64,000 nucleotides of DNA from Bacteroidota bacterium (GCA_018266575.1 JAFEAE010000019.1:161808-225807), one strand, 5' to 3'; counted from the stretch's first letter, positions 8,737-18,320 are shown. A program made the numbers and translations. The notes: a model not told the origin generated them from the sequence alone.

Positions 8737-8832
8737 GCGCTGAATAGACTTGTTGCTGTACAAAAGCCTGCCTGCGGTAGGCAGGTGCGACGCAAGGATG
8801 ATGAAAAAAGAACTAATGCCGGTAACAAAAAA
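8737..8832 (+). repeat. R1 dispersed repeat, copy 3, with 19-base hairpin insert
   Basis: Core TGCGACGCAAGGATG (one change from consensus) at 8786-8800. Between the GTACAAAAG left arm and the core lies CCTGCCTGCGGTAGGCAGG (8767-8785), a perfect 7-bp hairpin absent from seven other copies. The right end GGTAACAAAAAAGAAAAA is typical. It lies upstream of the cystathionine beta-synthase gene. Confidence 0.75.
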
Positions 8833-9006
8833 GAAAAACCACGAACAGGATCAAGAACGTGTTTTAAAATTACTGATGCACTTTCTGTCGGATATCGGAC
8901 ATCCGCCAATAAGTATACATTCAGTCATTACCCTATCGTTTATATAGAGAAACCCATTGTTCACTTTTTTTTCACTTTTAGGGAAAGCCCGCCACGAACA
9001 AAATCT

Positions 9007-9014
9007 TACCTTTG
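9007..9014 (+). promoter_or_regulatory. Bacteroidota -7 element for the cystathionine beta-synthase gene
   Basis: TACCTTTG matches TAnnTTTG exactly and ends 17 bases before the ATG at 9032. A transcript starting here cannot include the in-frame ATG at 8957, so 9032 is the supported start. No clear TTTG was seen at the usual -33 distance. Confidence 0.65.
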
Positions 9015-9031
9015 CATTCAATAGAAATTTT

Positions 9032-10393
9032 ATGGATATTAAAAATAATATTCTTGAAACGATCGGGCATACTCCGCTGATCCGCTTGAATAAAATAACC
9101 AAAGAACTGCCATGCACCGTGCTGGCAAAAGTTGAATATTTTAATCCGGGCAATTCCATCAAAGACCGTATGGCATTAAAGATGCTCGAGGTTGCCGAAC
9201 AGGAAGGAAAAATAAAACCCGGCGGCACCATTATTGAAGGAACAAGCGGCAACACCGGGATGGGGCTTGCACTGGCTGCATGTGTGAAAGGATACAAATG
9301 TATTTTCACTACCACCGATAAACAATCGAAAGAAAAAGCAGACATACTAAAGGCTGTTGGCGCAGAAGTAATTGTTTGCCCGACGAATGTTGAACCTGAA
9401 GACCCGCGTTCTTATTATTCCGTTTCGAAACGCCTTGCTCAGGAAGTGCCGAACTCGTGGTACGTAAATCAATACGATAATCTTGCCAACCGTTTGGCAC
9501 ATTACGAACAAACCGGACCGGAAATATGGGAACAAACAGATGGAAAAGTAACGCATCTTGTTGTTGCAACCGGAACTGGTGGAACGATCGTTGGTACTGG
9601 AAAATTTTTAAAAGAAAAAAATCCGGACATACAGGTTTGGGCGATTGACTCGTATGGTTCTTTACTAAAAAAATATTTTGACACAGGAGAAATTGATCAA
9701 AAAGAAGTTTATCCTTACATCAGCGAAGGATTTGGCGAGGATTTTGTACCTGCAAACTACGACATGAGCATGATCGACCGTTTTGAAAAAGTAACGGATA
9801 AAGATGGAGCAGTGATGGCGCGTCGTATTGCAAAAGAAGAAGGTTTGTTTTGCGGTTACAGTGCCGGAAGTTGCCTTCAGGGTTTGATGCAATTAAAAGG
9901 CCTTCTTAAAAAAGATGATGTTGTCGTTTGTATTTTCCATGATCATGGCAGCCGCTATGTTGCAAAAATTTATAATGATCAATGGATGATCGAACGGGGT
10001 TTCCTTGATGTAAAAACATTCAAGGACATTGTAAGCGGGCGAGGCTCAAAAAAATTGCTGACCGTTACCCCTGAGAACAGCGTTACCGAAGCAGTTGAAC
10101 TGATGCAGAAATACAATATTGAGAATTTACCCGTTATTACTAAAGGAGATGTGGTTGGTGCCATAAGCGAGAGTGGATTGTTCAGTAAAATGATGAACAA
10201 CGGGCAGGATATTAAAACGAGAAAAGTAGCAGAAGTGATCGAACCGGCTTACCCGGTTGTTTCGTTTGATACACCTTTGGAAAGATTAAGCAACCTGATC
10301 ACCAAAGAAAATGGTGCTGTTCTGGGAAAAGATGAGTCAGGCAATTACCATATAGTTACCAAATACGACATTATACAAGCGCTGGGAAACTGA
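9032..10393 (+). CDS. PLP-dependent cystathionine beta-synthase with tandem CBS domains
   Basis: A 453-residue enzyme. Residues 1-320 form a fold-type II PLP domain with NSIKDRM (Lys44, Schiff base) and EGTSGNTGMG (phosphate loop), as in cysteine synthase and cystathionine beta-synthase. Residues about 330-453 are a pair of CBS domains that in relatives regulate activity. The full architecture matches cystathionine beta-synthase (serine plus homocysteine to cystathionine); cysteine synthase activity is also possible in bacterial homologues. Translation from an upstream ATG at 8957 would add 25 residues with no match to the family and lies before the promoter element. A terminator follows. Confidence 0.9.
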   Translation: MDIKNNILETIGHTPLIRLNKITKELPCTVLAKVEYFNPGNSIKDRMALKMLEVAEQEGKIKPGGTIIEGTSGNTGMGLALAACVKGYKCIFTTTDKQSKEKADILKAVGAEVIVCPTNVEPEDPRSYYSVSKRLAQEVPNSWYVNQYDNLANRLAHYEQTGPEIWEQTDGKVTHLVVATGTGGTIVGTGKFLKEKNPDIQVWAIDSYGSLLKKYFDTGEIDQKEVYPYISEGFGEDFVPANYDMSMIDRFEKVTDKDGAVMARRIAKEEGLFCGYSAGSCLQGLMQLKGLLKKDDVVVCIFHDHGSRYVAKIYNDQWMIERGFLDVKTFKDIVSGRGSKKLLTVTPENSVTEAVELMQKYNIENLPVITKGDVVGAISESGLFSKMMNNGQDIKTRKVAEVIEPAYPVVSFDTPLERLSNLITKENGAVLGKDESGNYHIVTKYDIIQALGN

Positions 10394-10419
10394 TTTTTTC
10401 CCTGAACAAACTAAACCTG

Positions 10420-10445
10420 AAAGCCACGCCAGTCGTGGCTTTTTC
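10420..10445 (+). terminator. Rho-independent terminator after the cystathionine beta-synthase gene
   Basis: AAGCCACG and CGTGGCTT arms with a CCAGT loop, followed by a T run, begin 27 bases after the stop codon. Confidence 0.85.
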
Positions 10446-10448
10446 TTG

Positions 10449-10480
10449 CCCTTCTCTTTTGGAAAGGGGTTGGGATGAGG
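10449..10480 (+). repeat. R2 repeat (CCCTTCTC...GGTTGGGATGAGG)
   Basis: The hairpin part CCCTTCTCTTTTGGAAAGGGG is followed by TTGGGATGAGG. The same 32-base word, with small changes, occurs at 53721-53752 and in inverted form at 53653-53681. Confidence 0.75.
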
Positions 10481-11168
10481 CCTGCTTGGCAACGTATTTT
10501 TACGAATCACTTACAGCAACTTTCCTATCTCTGCGGTAAATACTGAGAAAGTAAAATGAAGCAAATCCGCTATTGTTCACCAACCATCCGCCAATTATTT
10601 TTGTACCAGAAGTTGATTGATAATATCAATCAGCCAATATCCAGAAAAAACCAAAACACCAAACTTATCCAATATCCAATTTAAAAAACCGGTGTTCTAA
10701 AATCCAATATCAGTCAACTTCTTTTTTAAATCCAGTACCGCCAGTATCCTGACCCAATCATATCCTTTGAAACCAGTTGATCCTTTGTCCTGAAAACGTT
10801 GATCATATCCTTTGAATAAGCTGACCAAATCCACAGAAAAACTTTTTTAAAGATCCAACATCCGAACGAAAGCCAGTTGAGCAGTATCCTATTATCATGT
10901 ATCCAGAGAAACCAACTGCTTTAAACTCCAGTACCCTCCTGCTAAATGCTCTGATTAGGTAAACTATTTGGCAGGAGGTAAACACTGATGAAGGTAAGCA
11001 TTGAGCAGTTATCGGTAAGCAGTTTCAAATGCTATTCTTTCTCTATCATTCGCAGATTCTCCAAATTCTTTTTACTGTATTCTATCTTCCATTTTCTTAC
11101 TTCTATCTTATCAAAACAGCTCTTTCAACTTTCAATTTTCAATTCTCAATTATTAGCTAATTTCATTC
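10481..11168. other. Gene-poor region with recurrent CCAATATCCA / ATATCCTTTGAA words
   Basis: About 690 bases with no credible gene. It is unusually rich in short recurring words: CCAATATCCA, CCAGTA, GTTGATC, and the 15-mer ATCATATCCTTTGAA twice, at 10757-10771 and 10802-10816 (45 bases apart). The last 70 bases carry TTTCAATTTTCAATTCTCAATT, a word shared with other gaps in the window (37985-38020, 38895-38930, 51375-51418). It looks like eroded repeat sequence. Confidence 0.45.
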
Positions 11169-12275
11169 ATGAGTTTTTCCGATCTGCAGAATGCCTTACA
11201 GCCTGATGAAACCAATAAGCCATCAAAAAAGAAACCGATCTTTCCCGTAAACGACCGGCTAAGGAACTATTTGAAGAACCATGGGCGCGAAATAAAACTT
11301 CCGGTTTCATACAGGGATCTATTGCACTTCACCTATTCCGTTCCGTTGAAAGACAAACACGGAAAAGAAACCCTGTGGGAAACGGCCGTGTACGATATGA
11401 AGCATTGGGATTTTATCCGTGAAGGATTAGTGAAGATGTATGCCACGCTTAAAACAGAAGGCGACCTGAGTTTTGTAGGACATTTGGATGTTGCAAGAAT
11501 TGATTTTTGCAGCTTCGCAAATTCGATGCCTTTTCGCATCCGCATCGTAAATAAATTCAATGATAACTACGACCATTATTATGTGAAGCAGGCTGATGCA
11601 ACACGGGTTTATGGGCTTGAACTGGAACATTTGCTTTCGCCAAACCGCATTACCTATCTCACCCATTTAAACACTTTGGTGGAAGAACATATTCCGGGAA
11701 TCCCGGGAGATGTTTTTATTCAGAATTACCTGGAAGATTCTTTTACAAATAAAATCCGTTTGGCAAAAGAGTTTGTAAAATTCAATGAACGATGTTTTGT
11801 GAGGTTACTGGGTGATATGCGTTCATACAATTTTGTAGTCGACATCACTCCGGATATTGAAGATTTCCAATACCGTATACGTGCAATTGATTTCGATCAG
11901 CAATCGTATGAAGGAAGAAAAAATTTGTACCTGCCGCAATTCTTTAAAGAAAACCTCCCTTTTGTAGAATTAGCTATTAAGCACCTGAATAAAAATTCTG
12001 TAGAGCAATACCAAATGGAAGAAAGAACCATGATGGCATTTCGTGTGGCTTCCTCGCGTTTCAGGTTAATGGAATTACTGAATATAATGTCGAAAGATAA
12101 AATCTCTCCATCGGAAAAATTATTGCAATTGAAAACTTCATTGGCAGAATATTTCAAAGCACCGATCTTTAACAAATGTGCTTCGATGGGCCAAGTGGTG
12201 AAACGACAGTTGAAACAAACACTGCAAAAAAACCTTGCGCTGATTCAGAAGAATTTGGGGAAGTTTGAAGACTAA
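11169..12275 (+). CDS. Uncharacterised protein with protein/aminoglycoside-kinase-like motifs
   Basis: A 368-residue soluble protein without signal peptide or membrane segment; I do not recognise a named family. In order it shows HYYVKQAD (Lys140), GLELEHLL (Glu151/153), LLGDMRSYNFVVD (Asp216, Asn221) and RAIDFDQQSY (Asp241, Asp243). The Lys, Glu, Asp-x5-Asn and DFD spacing mirrors the beta3 lysine, helix-C glutamate, catalytic loop and metal-binding motif of the aminoglycoside-phosphotransferase/kinase fold. There is no clear glycine-rich loop. It may be an atypical small-molecule or protein kinase, or a kinase-fold protein with another role. It appears monocistronic, between repeat-rich gaps. 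Confidence 0.75.
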   Translation: MSFSDLQNALQPDETNKPSKKKPIFPVNDRLRNYLKNHGREIKLPVSYRDLLHFTYSVPLKDKHGKETLWETAVYDMKHWDFIREGLVKMYATLKTEGDLSFVGHLDVARIDFCSFANSMPFRIRIVNKFNDNYDHYYVKQADATRVYGLELEHLLSPNRITYLTHLNTLVEEHIPGIPGDVFIQNYLEDSFTNKIRLAKEFVKFNERCFVRLLGDMRSYNFVVDITPDIEDFQYRIRAIDFDQQSYEGRKNLYLPQFFKENLPFVELAIKHLNKNSVEQYQMEERTMMAFRVASSRFRLMELLNIMSKDKISPSEKLLQLKTSLAEYFKAPIFNKCASMGQVVKRQLKQTLQKNLALIQKNLGKFED

Positions 12276-12490
12276 GGAAGAAGCCAGAAGATAGAAGCTG
12301 TAAGTCAGAAGATAGTATATTTAAAAATCATAGTTTTCAAAAAATCATTTCTCTCATAGTTCTGTGGTTCTCAAAAAAACCTCAGAGGTTCTCCGTGGCA
12401 AACCCCTTCTTCACTCCTTATTAATTCTTATTTATTATTTACTAAATTGCATGGCTAACTTTTTTTATAATAGCTTGTAACTGCCTGCCA

Positions 12491-12519
12491 TTGCTATTTT
12501 CAAAGTAAACGTATATTTG
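12491..12519 (+). promoter_or_regulatory. Bacteroidota promoter for the class II aldolase gene
   Basis: TTG at 12491-12493 and TATATTTG at 12512-12519, with an 18-base spacer, match the -33/-7 pattern. The -7 element ends 26 bases before the ATG at 12546. Confidence 0.75.
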
Positions 12520-12545
12520 CAGCCTTAAAATAAAATGTAACCAAC

Positions 12546-13616
12546 ATGGGTAAATACAAACCAGGCGTACTGTTTGGAGAAGAATTAGAAGCATTGTATA
12601 ACGATGCGAAAGAAAATAATTTTGCTTTGCCTGCAGTCAACACCATCGGCACGGATACGATCAATGCCGCATTGGAAGCTGCTGCAAAAGTGAACTCTCC
12701 TATTATCATTCAATTTTCAAATGGCGGCGCACAATTCATTGCGGGCAAAGGAATGCCGAACGATAAGTTGCAGGCAAATATTTCCGGCGGTGTTTCGGGC
12801 GCATTACATATTCATAATGTGGCAAAATATTACGGCGTTCCTGTTGTAGTGCATACTGACCATGCTGCAAAAAAATGGCTGCCATGGATCAGTGGTTTGA
12901 TAGATGCCGGTGAACAATTTTATAAGGAGAAAGGACAACCATTATTCAGTTCGCATATGCTCGATCTTTCTGAAGAACCGATTGAAGAAAACATTCATAC
13001 TTCTGTTGAATTTTTCAAACGCATGAAACCGCTGGGCATGGCCATCGAAATTGAATTGGGTGTTACGGGTGGTGAAGAAGACGGCGTTGATAACAGCGGT
13101 GTTGAGAACGATAAATTATATACACAACCTCAGCATGTTGCTTATGCATATACCGAGTTGAGCAAGGTTGGAAAATTATTCAGTGTTGCCGCTGCATTTG
13201 GAAATGTGCATGGCGTTTATAGTCCGGGTAATGTGGAATTGCGCCCGATCATTTTAAAGAACAGCCAGGATTTTATTGCGAAAGAATTTAAAACAGCTGA
13301 TCCCAAACCTGTTTATTTTGTATTCCATGGTGGAAGCGGCTCCCCTCAGCACCAGATCCGTGAAGCGATCGGTTACGGAGCTATCAAAATGAACCTTGAT
13401 ACCGATTTGCAATGGGCATTCTGGGAAGGTGTTTTGAATTATTATAAAAAGACGGAGCCTTACCTGCAGGGACAATTAGGGAACCCGGAAGGAAAAGACA
13501 AGCCGAATAAGAAACATTATGATCCACGTGTGTGGTTGCGCAAAGGTGAAGACAGTTTTGTAAAACGTCTTGAAGTTGCGTTTGAAGACCTGAACTGCAT
13601 TAACAGGAATGCATAA
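12546..13616 (+). CDS. fbaA: Class II fructose-bisphosphate aldolase
   Basis: A 356-residue zinc aldolase that interconverts fructose 1,6-bisphosphate with dihydroxyacetone phosphate and glyceraldehyde 3-phosphate. VVVHTDHAAKKWLPW holds the catalytic Asp and a zinc His; AIEIELGVTGGEEDG, VHGVYSPGNVELRP and VFHGGSGSP supply other zinc and phosphate-binding residues. The length and GGEEDGVDN insert match the E. coli FbaA (type A) subclass. The gene has its own promoter and a strong terminator, so it is monocistronic. Confidence 0.95.
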   Translation: MGKYKPGVLFGEELEALYNDAKENNFALPAVNTIGTDTINAALEAAAKVNSPIIIQFSNGGAQFIAGKGMPNDKLQANISGGVSGALHIHNVAKYYGVPVVVHTDHAAKKWLPWISGLIDAGEQFYKEKGQPLFSSHMLDLSEEPIEENIHTSVEFFKRMKPLGMAIEIELGVTGGEEDGVDNSGVENDKLYTQPQHVAYAYTELSKVGKLFSVAAAFGNVHGVYSPGNVELRPIILKNSQDFIAKEFKTADPKPVYFVFHGGSGSPQHQIREAIGYGAIKMNLDTDLQWAFWEGVLNYYKKTEPYLQGQLGNPEGKDKPNKKHYDPRVWLRKGEDSFVKRLEVAFEDLNCINRNA

Positions 13617-13642
13617 CCGAAAACAGGAATTAATTCCAAATA

Positions 13643-13676
13643 AAAATCCCCGCAAAATTGTTGCGGGGATTTTTAT
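13643..13676 (+). terminator. Rho-independent terminator after fbaA
   Basis: AAAATCCCCGCAA and TTGCGGGGATTTT form a perfect 13-bp stem with a 5-base loop. The T-rich right arm and the A-rich left arm would let it act in both directions. Confidence 0.9.
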
Positions 13677-13706
13677 TTGGAGTAACACAGGTTAATTAAA
13701 TAATCT

Positions 13707-13750
13707 ATCTGTGAATCTGTGGCAAAAATAATAGCCACAGATTCACAGAT
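13707..13750. repeat. R3 perfect 17-bp inverted repeat (ATCTGTGAATCTGTGGC)
   Basis: Arms at 13707-13723 and 13734-13750 are exact reverse complements with a 10-base A/T loop. The word CTGTGAATCTGTGGCTA recurs at about 55629-55645 and 55746-55762. It lies between the fba terminator and the end of the convergent M16 gene. Confidence 0.85.
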
Positions 13751-13757
13751 TGGGTGA

Positions 13758-16574
13758 TTATTTTTCAGGCAGTAAAATACCTTGAAGTACATTCTTTCCG
13801 TCGAATAGCTTATTCGCAACAGCTTTGAGATCATCAACTGTTAGTGCGTTCACTAATTTTTCATAATCAAAAATGCGTTGCGGGTCATCGTTCTGGAAAT
13901 AGATACTTTGCAGTTTTCCACTCCAGTAGCTATTTTCTTTAATCTGCACTTTATATTGTTCGAGCCATGTCTTTTTTACTTTATCGAGGTAAGATTGTTT
14001 AACACCGAAATTCTTCACCGTATCAATTTCTTCATTGGCAGCTTTTACTAATTTGTCTACATTTTCCGGGCCACAAGGCAATTGCAATACCAATGCATAA
14101 TTATTATACGGCAGTTTATTTACACCCCCGAAAATTCCGCCACCATAAATAGCGCTTAATTTTTCGCGAAGGTCTTCTATGATCTTAATGTTCAACACTT
14201 CTTTTAAGGCATCGGCTTTTAAGGCCAGGTCATCGCTATATGGAATTTCCCCGGAGTAAATTTTTATGATCAGGCTTTTAGGATCGGTCCCTTTTTTAAA
14301 TGTGAAATCCACGTCGCCTTTTACGCGGCGGACACCGTTATCAATATACGATGCAGGTTTATTGGCTGAAGGCAAGCCACCAATATATCGGGCAAGCAGC
14401 GGTTTTATTTTTTCAACATCAAAGCTTCCGACAAAAATGAAATTGAAATCTTTTGCATCACCGAATTGCTCATTATAAATAGCAAGAGACCTGTCAAGAT
14501 TAATATTATCAAACTCTTCAGGTTTAGGTAAAACAACCGGGGCTAAAGGATTTTGCTGGTACAACACTTTGTAGAATGTATCGATGAATGCAGTCTGCGG
14601 ATCAGCCAATGCAAATTGCATTTGTGCTTTTTGTTTGTCTTTCCATCCATTGAACAATGATTCATCTTTACGTGGAGAAGTAGCAAACAAATAGGTCAGT
14701 TGCAATAATGTTTCAAAATCCTTTACACTGCTTTTGCCGTTGATCCCCGCACTTAGGTTAGATATATTCGCTGAAGCGGAAACGGTTTTGCCGGAAAGGA
14801 ATTTCTGAAGGTCGGTGGGAGAAAAATCCCCCACTCCCATTTGCTGAACGATGGTGGATGCAAATGTGCTGCTGAATTTATCTTCCGCCGGATATTTTGA
14901 AAGACCGCCTTTATGGAAAGATGTCATTACAATTTCATCATCTTTAAAATCCGTCGGTTTTAAAATTGCTTTTGCACCGTTTGAGAATGTAATTTCCGTA
15001 ACACCCAACTTTTCATTTTTTGTTTCGCTTACAATATTTCCTCCCTGGGGTTTTGTTTTTAATAATTCCGTGGCCAATGTTTTTTCTTCATATGGTTTTA
15101 CATCTGCTTTCAATGCAGTCTCAGCTTCAGCGAGCAGATGTTTATCATCAGGCAATTTTATATCTTTTGCATCAGGCCCTTGCAGGCTTACAAGAATATG
15201 CTCGTTTTGTTTCAGTTTTGCAATAATTGCATTTACTTCTTCGAGTTTAATTTCAGGCACTAATGTTTTGTAATATTCATATTCTTTAGCAATACCCGGA
15301 ATTGGTTCGTGTTGCAAAAAACTTCTTACATATTCATCGACAAAATTGGCGCTCTCTGTTTTATCACGGTTGTTATATACCTGTTCAAATGATGCTAGCA
15401 AATCTTTTTTCTCCCTGTCTAATTCCGGCTGCGTGAAACCATATTTTTTTACCCGTTCTATTTCTGTAAGCAATGCTTTCAAAGAAGCTTCAGGGCCGTC
15501 TTTTGCAGCAACAGCAAAACCAGTGAAACCTTCAAATCCCCTGGCATAGCTGTTGAATGAAGTTGCCGCATATAAGAACGGAGGTTTACTGCTGCGGGTT
15601 AATTCATTGAGGCGTTGATTTAATAAAGAAGTAAATAATTCTTTTATCAGGTCTTCCCTGTAATCAGCAACTGTAACGGAAACTTTCGAAGGGAATACAG
15701 GATAATCTACTTCTACAGAATAATTGGTCGCTTCTTTGTCTGTTACTACAATTGCACGGTCTTTCTGTCGTGCCGGAACTTTCGCATACTCACGGGGGCG
15801 TTCATTTGCCGGATTCTTTAATCCACCGAAATATTCTTTTACTAATTTTTCTGTTCTAGCAACATCAATATCACCCACAATAATTACTGCTTCCAGGTCG
15901 GGGCGATAAAATTGTTTGAAGAAACGTTTAACCACATCATACTTTGCATTTTTGATGATGCTGTCTTTTCCTATTGGGATGCGCTCTGCATATTTGGAAC
16001 CTTCATATTGCAATGGATAAATTTTGCGGAACATCCTGTCGTCTGCGCCTTTTCCAAGACGGCTTTCTTCCAGCACTACTCCGCGTTCGCCATCTATCTG
16101 GTCGTTATCGAATGATAATCCGCTTGCCCAATCCTGCAACACAGTTAATCCTTTTCGAAAATTTCCTGTATCCGTTAAAGGGATTGGAAGAATATATACG
16201 GTTTCATCAAAACCGGTATATGCGTTCAGGTCTGCACCAAATTGCACACCCATGTTTTGCAAAAAACTAACAAGCTCATTTTTTTTGAAATGCTTCGAAC
16301 CATTAAATGCCATGTGCTCTGTAAAATGTGCAAGCCCTTGCTGGTCGGCATCTTCAAGAATTGATCCGGCATTCACTACCAGCCGCATTTCTGCTTTATT
16401 CTCCGGTTTTTTATTGTGGCGGATATAATAGGTAAGCCCGTTCACAAGCTTTCCAACTTTTACATTCGGATCAACAGGTAATTTATCAGCCAGGTTTACC
16501 TGTGAAAAAATTTCTGTTGCAGCAAGCAACAGCATAATTGAAAAGGACAAAGTTTTAATTTTCTGCATACACAT
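13758..16574 (-). CDS. M16-family zinc metallopeptidase (insulinase/pitrilysin type), secreted
   Basis: A 938-residue protein with an N-terminal signal peptide ending near FSQ (residue 25). The inverted zinc motif HFTEH is at 83-87 in GLAHFTEHMAFNGSKHF, followed by the downstream glutamate in GERGVVLEESRLG. The rest follows the two-lobed M16 fold, with the second lobe (about 510-930) lacking the zinc motif. It is probably periplasmic and degrades oligopeptides or processes exported proteins. The ATG at 16574 was kept; an ATG two codons later (16568) is equally possible. A TATATTTG element ends 13 bases upstream. Confidence 0.92.
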   Translation of the reverse strand: MCMQKIKTLSFSIMLLLAATEIFSQVNLADKLPVDPNVKVGKLVNGLTYYIRHNKKPENKAEMRLVVNAGSILEDADQQGLAHFTEHMAFNGSKHFKKNELVSFLQNMGVQFGADLNAYTGFDETVYILPIPLTDTGNFRKGLTVLQDWASGLSFDNDQIDGERGVVLEESRLGKGADDRMFRKIYPLQYEGSKYAERIPIGKDSIIKNAKYDVVKRFFKQFYRPDLEAVIIVGDIDVARTEKLVKEYFGGLKNPANERPREYAKVPARQKDRAIVVTDKEATNYSVEVDYPVFPSKVSVTVADYREDLIKELFTSLLNQRLNELTRSSKPPFLYAATSFNSYARGFEGFTGFAVAAKDGPEASLKALLTEIERVKKYGFTQPELDREKKDLLASFEQVYNNRDKTESANFVDEYVRSFLQHEPIPGIAKEYEYYKTLVPEIKLEEVNAIIAKLKQNEHILVSLQGPDAKDIKLPDDKHLLAEAETALKADVKPYEEKTLATELLKTKPQGGNIVSETKNEKLGVTEITFSNGAKAILKPTDFKDDEIVMTSFHKGGLSKYPAEDKFSSTFASTIVQQMGVGDFSPTDLQKFLSGKTVSASANISNLSAGINGKSSVKDFETLLQLTYLFATSPRKDESLFNGWKDKQKAQMQFALADPQTAFIDTFYKVLYQQNPLAPVVLPKPEEFDNINLDRSLAIYNEQFGDAKDFNFIFVGSFDVEKIKPLLARYIGGLPSANKPASYIDNGVRRVKGDVDFTFKKGTDPKSLIIKIYSGEIPYSDDLALKADALKEVLNIKIIEDLREKLSAIYGGGIFGGVNKLPYNNYALVLQLPCGPENVDKLVKAANEEIDTVKNFGVKQSYLDKVKKTWLEQYKVQIKENSYWSGKLQSIYFQNDDPQRIFDYEKLVNALTVDDLKAVANKLFDGKNVLQGILLPEK

Positions 16575-16586
16575 TTTTTAAAATAA

Positions 16587-16594
16587 CAAATATA
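16587..16594 (-). promoter_or_regulatory. -7 element for the M16 peptidase gene
   Basis: TATATTTG on the minus strand, an exact TAnnTTTG match ending 12 bases before the start codon. The -33 element is not clear. Confidence 0.55.
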
Positions 16595-16664
16595 GATACG
16601 TAATCAGGCGGGAGAAATTCTGCCTGTTAAAAGTTCAAAAGAAAATGATTAACGGAAAAAACGT

Positions 16665-18320
16665 TTACTTTTCTGCCTTCAATACCTGTTCAATGGGTTT
16701 GCCGATACAACCGTTTGGCATTTGTATATGAAGTAATGCTGAAACTGTCGGCGCAATATCCGTCATGTGTACTACTGCGTTTGTTTTTCCATGTTGAATC
16801 CCCCATCCCATAAATACAAGTGGAATGTGCGTGTCATACGGGTTCCAAGATCCGTGCGTAGTTCCGTTTTTTGCATAACTTTCAAACCATCCCGGGTTCA
16901 ATACAACTTCTACTGCGCCGCTTCTTTTAAAATTATACCCGTTGATGATCATTTCTTTTATTGGTTCAGGGATTGCAGCTTCGCCGATCTTCGCCATATC
17001 AACAGCATATTGCACTTCGGGTTGCTGTTGTAAATATTCTACCGTGGTTTTTTTGATCGCATCGAAATCAAGGTGATCGCCATACACTTTTTTCATATCA
17101 AAATTGATCTGAAAATTTGTTCCTGAGTGCACTAATTTTTGTACTCCGAATTTGTTTTCTAAAATTTTATTGAGCGTGTCTATAACATTTTTAGCTGTGA
17201 AAAAATCAGCAGGCAAATTGTGTTTTTGCATATAACCAATGGCATGTGCTGCTCCATGATCGGCAGTCAGGAAAACTGTGTATTGCCCTTTGCCAACTTT
17301 TGCATCAAGAAACTGAAAGAATTTTTCAAGGTCTTTATCTAACCGCAAATAGGTATCTTCTATTTCGATTGAATTAGGGCCGAAAAAATGACCGACATAA
17401 TCTGTAGAAGCACAATTGATCGTTAAAAAATCTGTTGCGGCGCCATTGCCGAGATTATAATTTTCAACAGCAGCTTTTGCAAAATCCAATGTTAGTGTAT
17501 TTCCGAAGGGTGTCTGCCGCAATACCCCTTTACTTTTTTCATATATTTTAGGAATATCATGCGGGAACGTTGGAGATGTTTCCCCTTTGAATTTTCCTTC
17601 ATAAGGAACATCATCAGGATCGCTTTGTGTGTATGTAGCTATCGGGTACAAGGTGTTCCAACCGTTTTTTATTAATTGTGCAACATGGTTTGCATTATTA
17701 AAATTGTTTACCCATGACGGTAATTGTTGCATGTAATAAGTACTTGTAATAAAATGCCCGCTCGCATCATCAAACCAAAAAGCGGCATTGGCCGTGTGCC
17801 CTGCTGGAAGAATTGCTGCGCGGTCCTTCAACGATACACCCACAACTTTCGATTGATAATTTGTTGCTATACGTAATTCATCCGTAACTGTTGAAACCAA
17901 TAAATTACGTGGCGACATTTTTCCGTCTTCCGATTCATTTCCTACACTCTGTACAGTACTATCATCCGTACAATACATTTGTTTTCCGGATAATTGTTCC
18001 ACCCAATCATTTCCTGTAATACCATTTATGGAAGGGACTGAACCTGTAAAAATGCAACTGTGACCAACTGCGGTATAGGAAGGCAAATGAATGATCATTG
18101 TGTTTTCGCAGGAAAAGCCATCGTTGAGTAATCTTTTAAAACCACCATTGCCATAGCGGCTATAATACCTGTATAAATAATCCCATCGCATCTGGTCTAC
18201 CACAATCCCAACAACTAATTTCGGGCGGCTTAATGATGTAGAAACTTTTTTTGCTGTTTGAGAAAAACTGACATAAGAAAAAACCGAGAAAAAAAGACAA
18301 AGAAAAAATTTACGCATCAT
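16665..18320 (-). CDS. PafA-like alkaline phosphatase family protein, periplasmic
   Basis: A 551-residue exported hydrolase of the alkaline phosphatase superfamily. A signal peptide ends near SFSQ. VVGIVVDQMRWDY carries a metal-binding Asp (about 42), and HLPSYTAVGHSCIFTG carries the Thr (about 83) that corresponds to the nucleophile of the PafA phosphatase of Bacteroidota. TADHGAAHAIGY provides further metal ligands. It likely releases phosphate from monoesters in the periplasm. The ATG at 18320 was preferred over a TTG at 18326. It lies 90 bases upstream of the M16 gene, which has its own -7 element. Confidence 0.9.
   Translation of the reverse strand: MMRKFFLCLFFSVFSYVSFSQTAKKVSTSLSRPKLVVGIVVDQMRWDYLYRYYSRYGNGGFKRLLNDGFSCENTMIIHLPSYTAVGHSCIFTGSVPSINGITGNDWVEQLSGKQMYCTDDSTVQSVGNESEDGKMSPRNLLVSTVTDELRIATNYQSKVVGVSLKDRAAILPAGHTANAAFWFDDASGHFITSTYYMQQLPSWVNNFNNANHVAQLIKNGWNTLYPIATYTQSDPDDVPYEGKFKGETSPTFPHDIPKIYEKSKGVLRQTPFGNTLTLDFAKAAVENYNLGNGAATDFLTINCASTDYVGHFFGPNSIEIEDTYLRLDKDLEKFFQFLDAKVGKGQYTVFLTADHGAAHAIGYMQKHNLPADFFTAKNVIDTLNKILENKFGVQKLVHSGTNFQINFDMKKVYGDHLDFDAIKKTTVEYLQQQPEVQYAVDMAKIGEAAIPEPIKEMIINGYNFKRSGAVEVVLNPGWFESYAKNGTTHGSWNPYDTHIPLVFMGWGIQHGKTNAVVHMTDIAPTVSALLHIQMPNGCIGKPIEQVLKAEK

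Noticed and set aside
8716..9024. Open frame of about 100 codons upstream of the cystathionine beta-synthase gene
   Set aside because: It runs through an R1 repeat and the promoter and its product shows no recognisable family.
8957..9031. Upstream in-frame ATG for the cystathionine beta-synthase gene
   Set aside because: The extra 25 residues have no family match and the region contains the TACCTTTG promoter element; 9032 is the supported start.
10757..10816. Possible CRISPR array
   Set aside because: Only two copies of a 15-mer, irregular spacing elsewhere and no cas genes.
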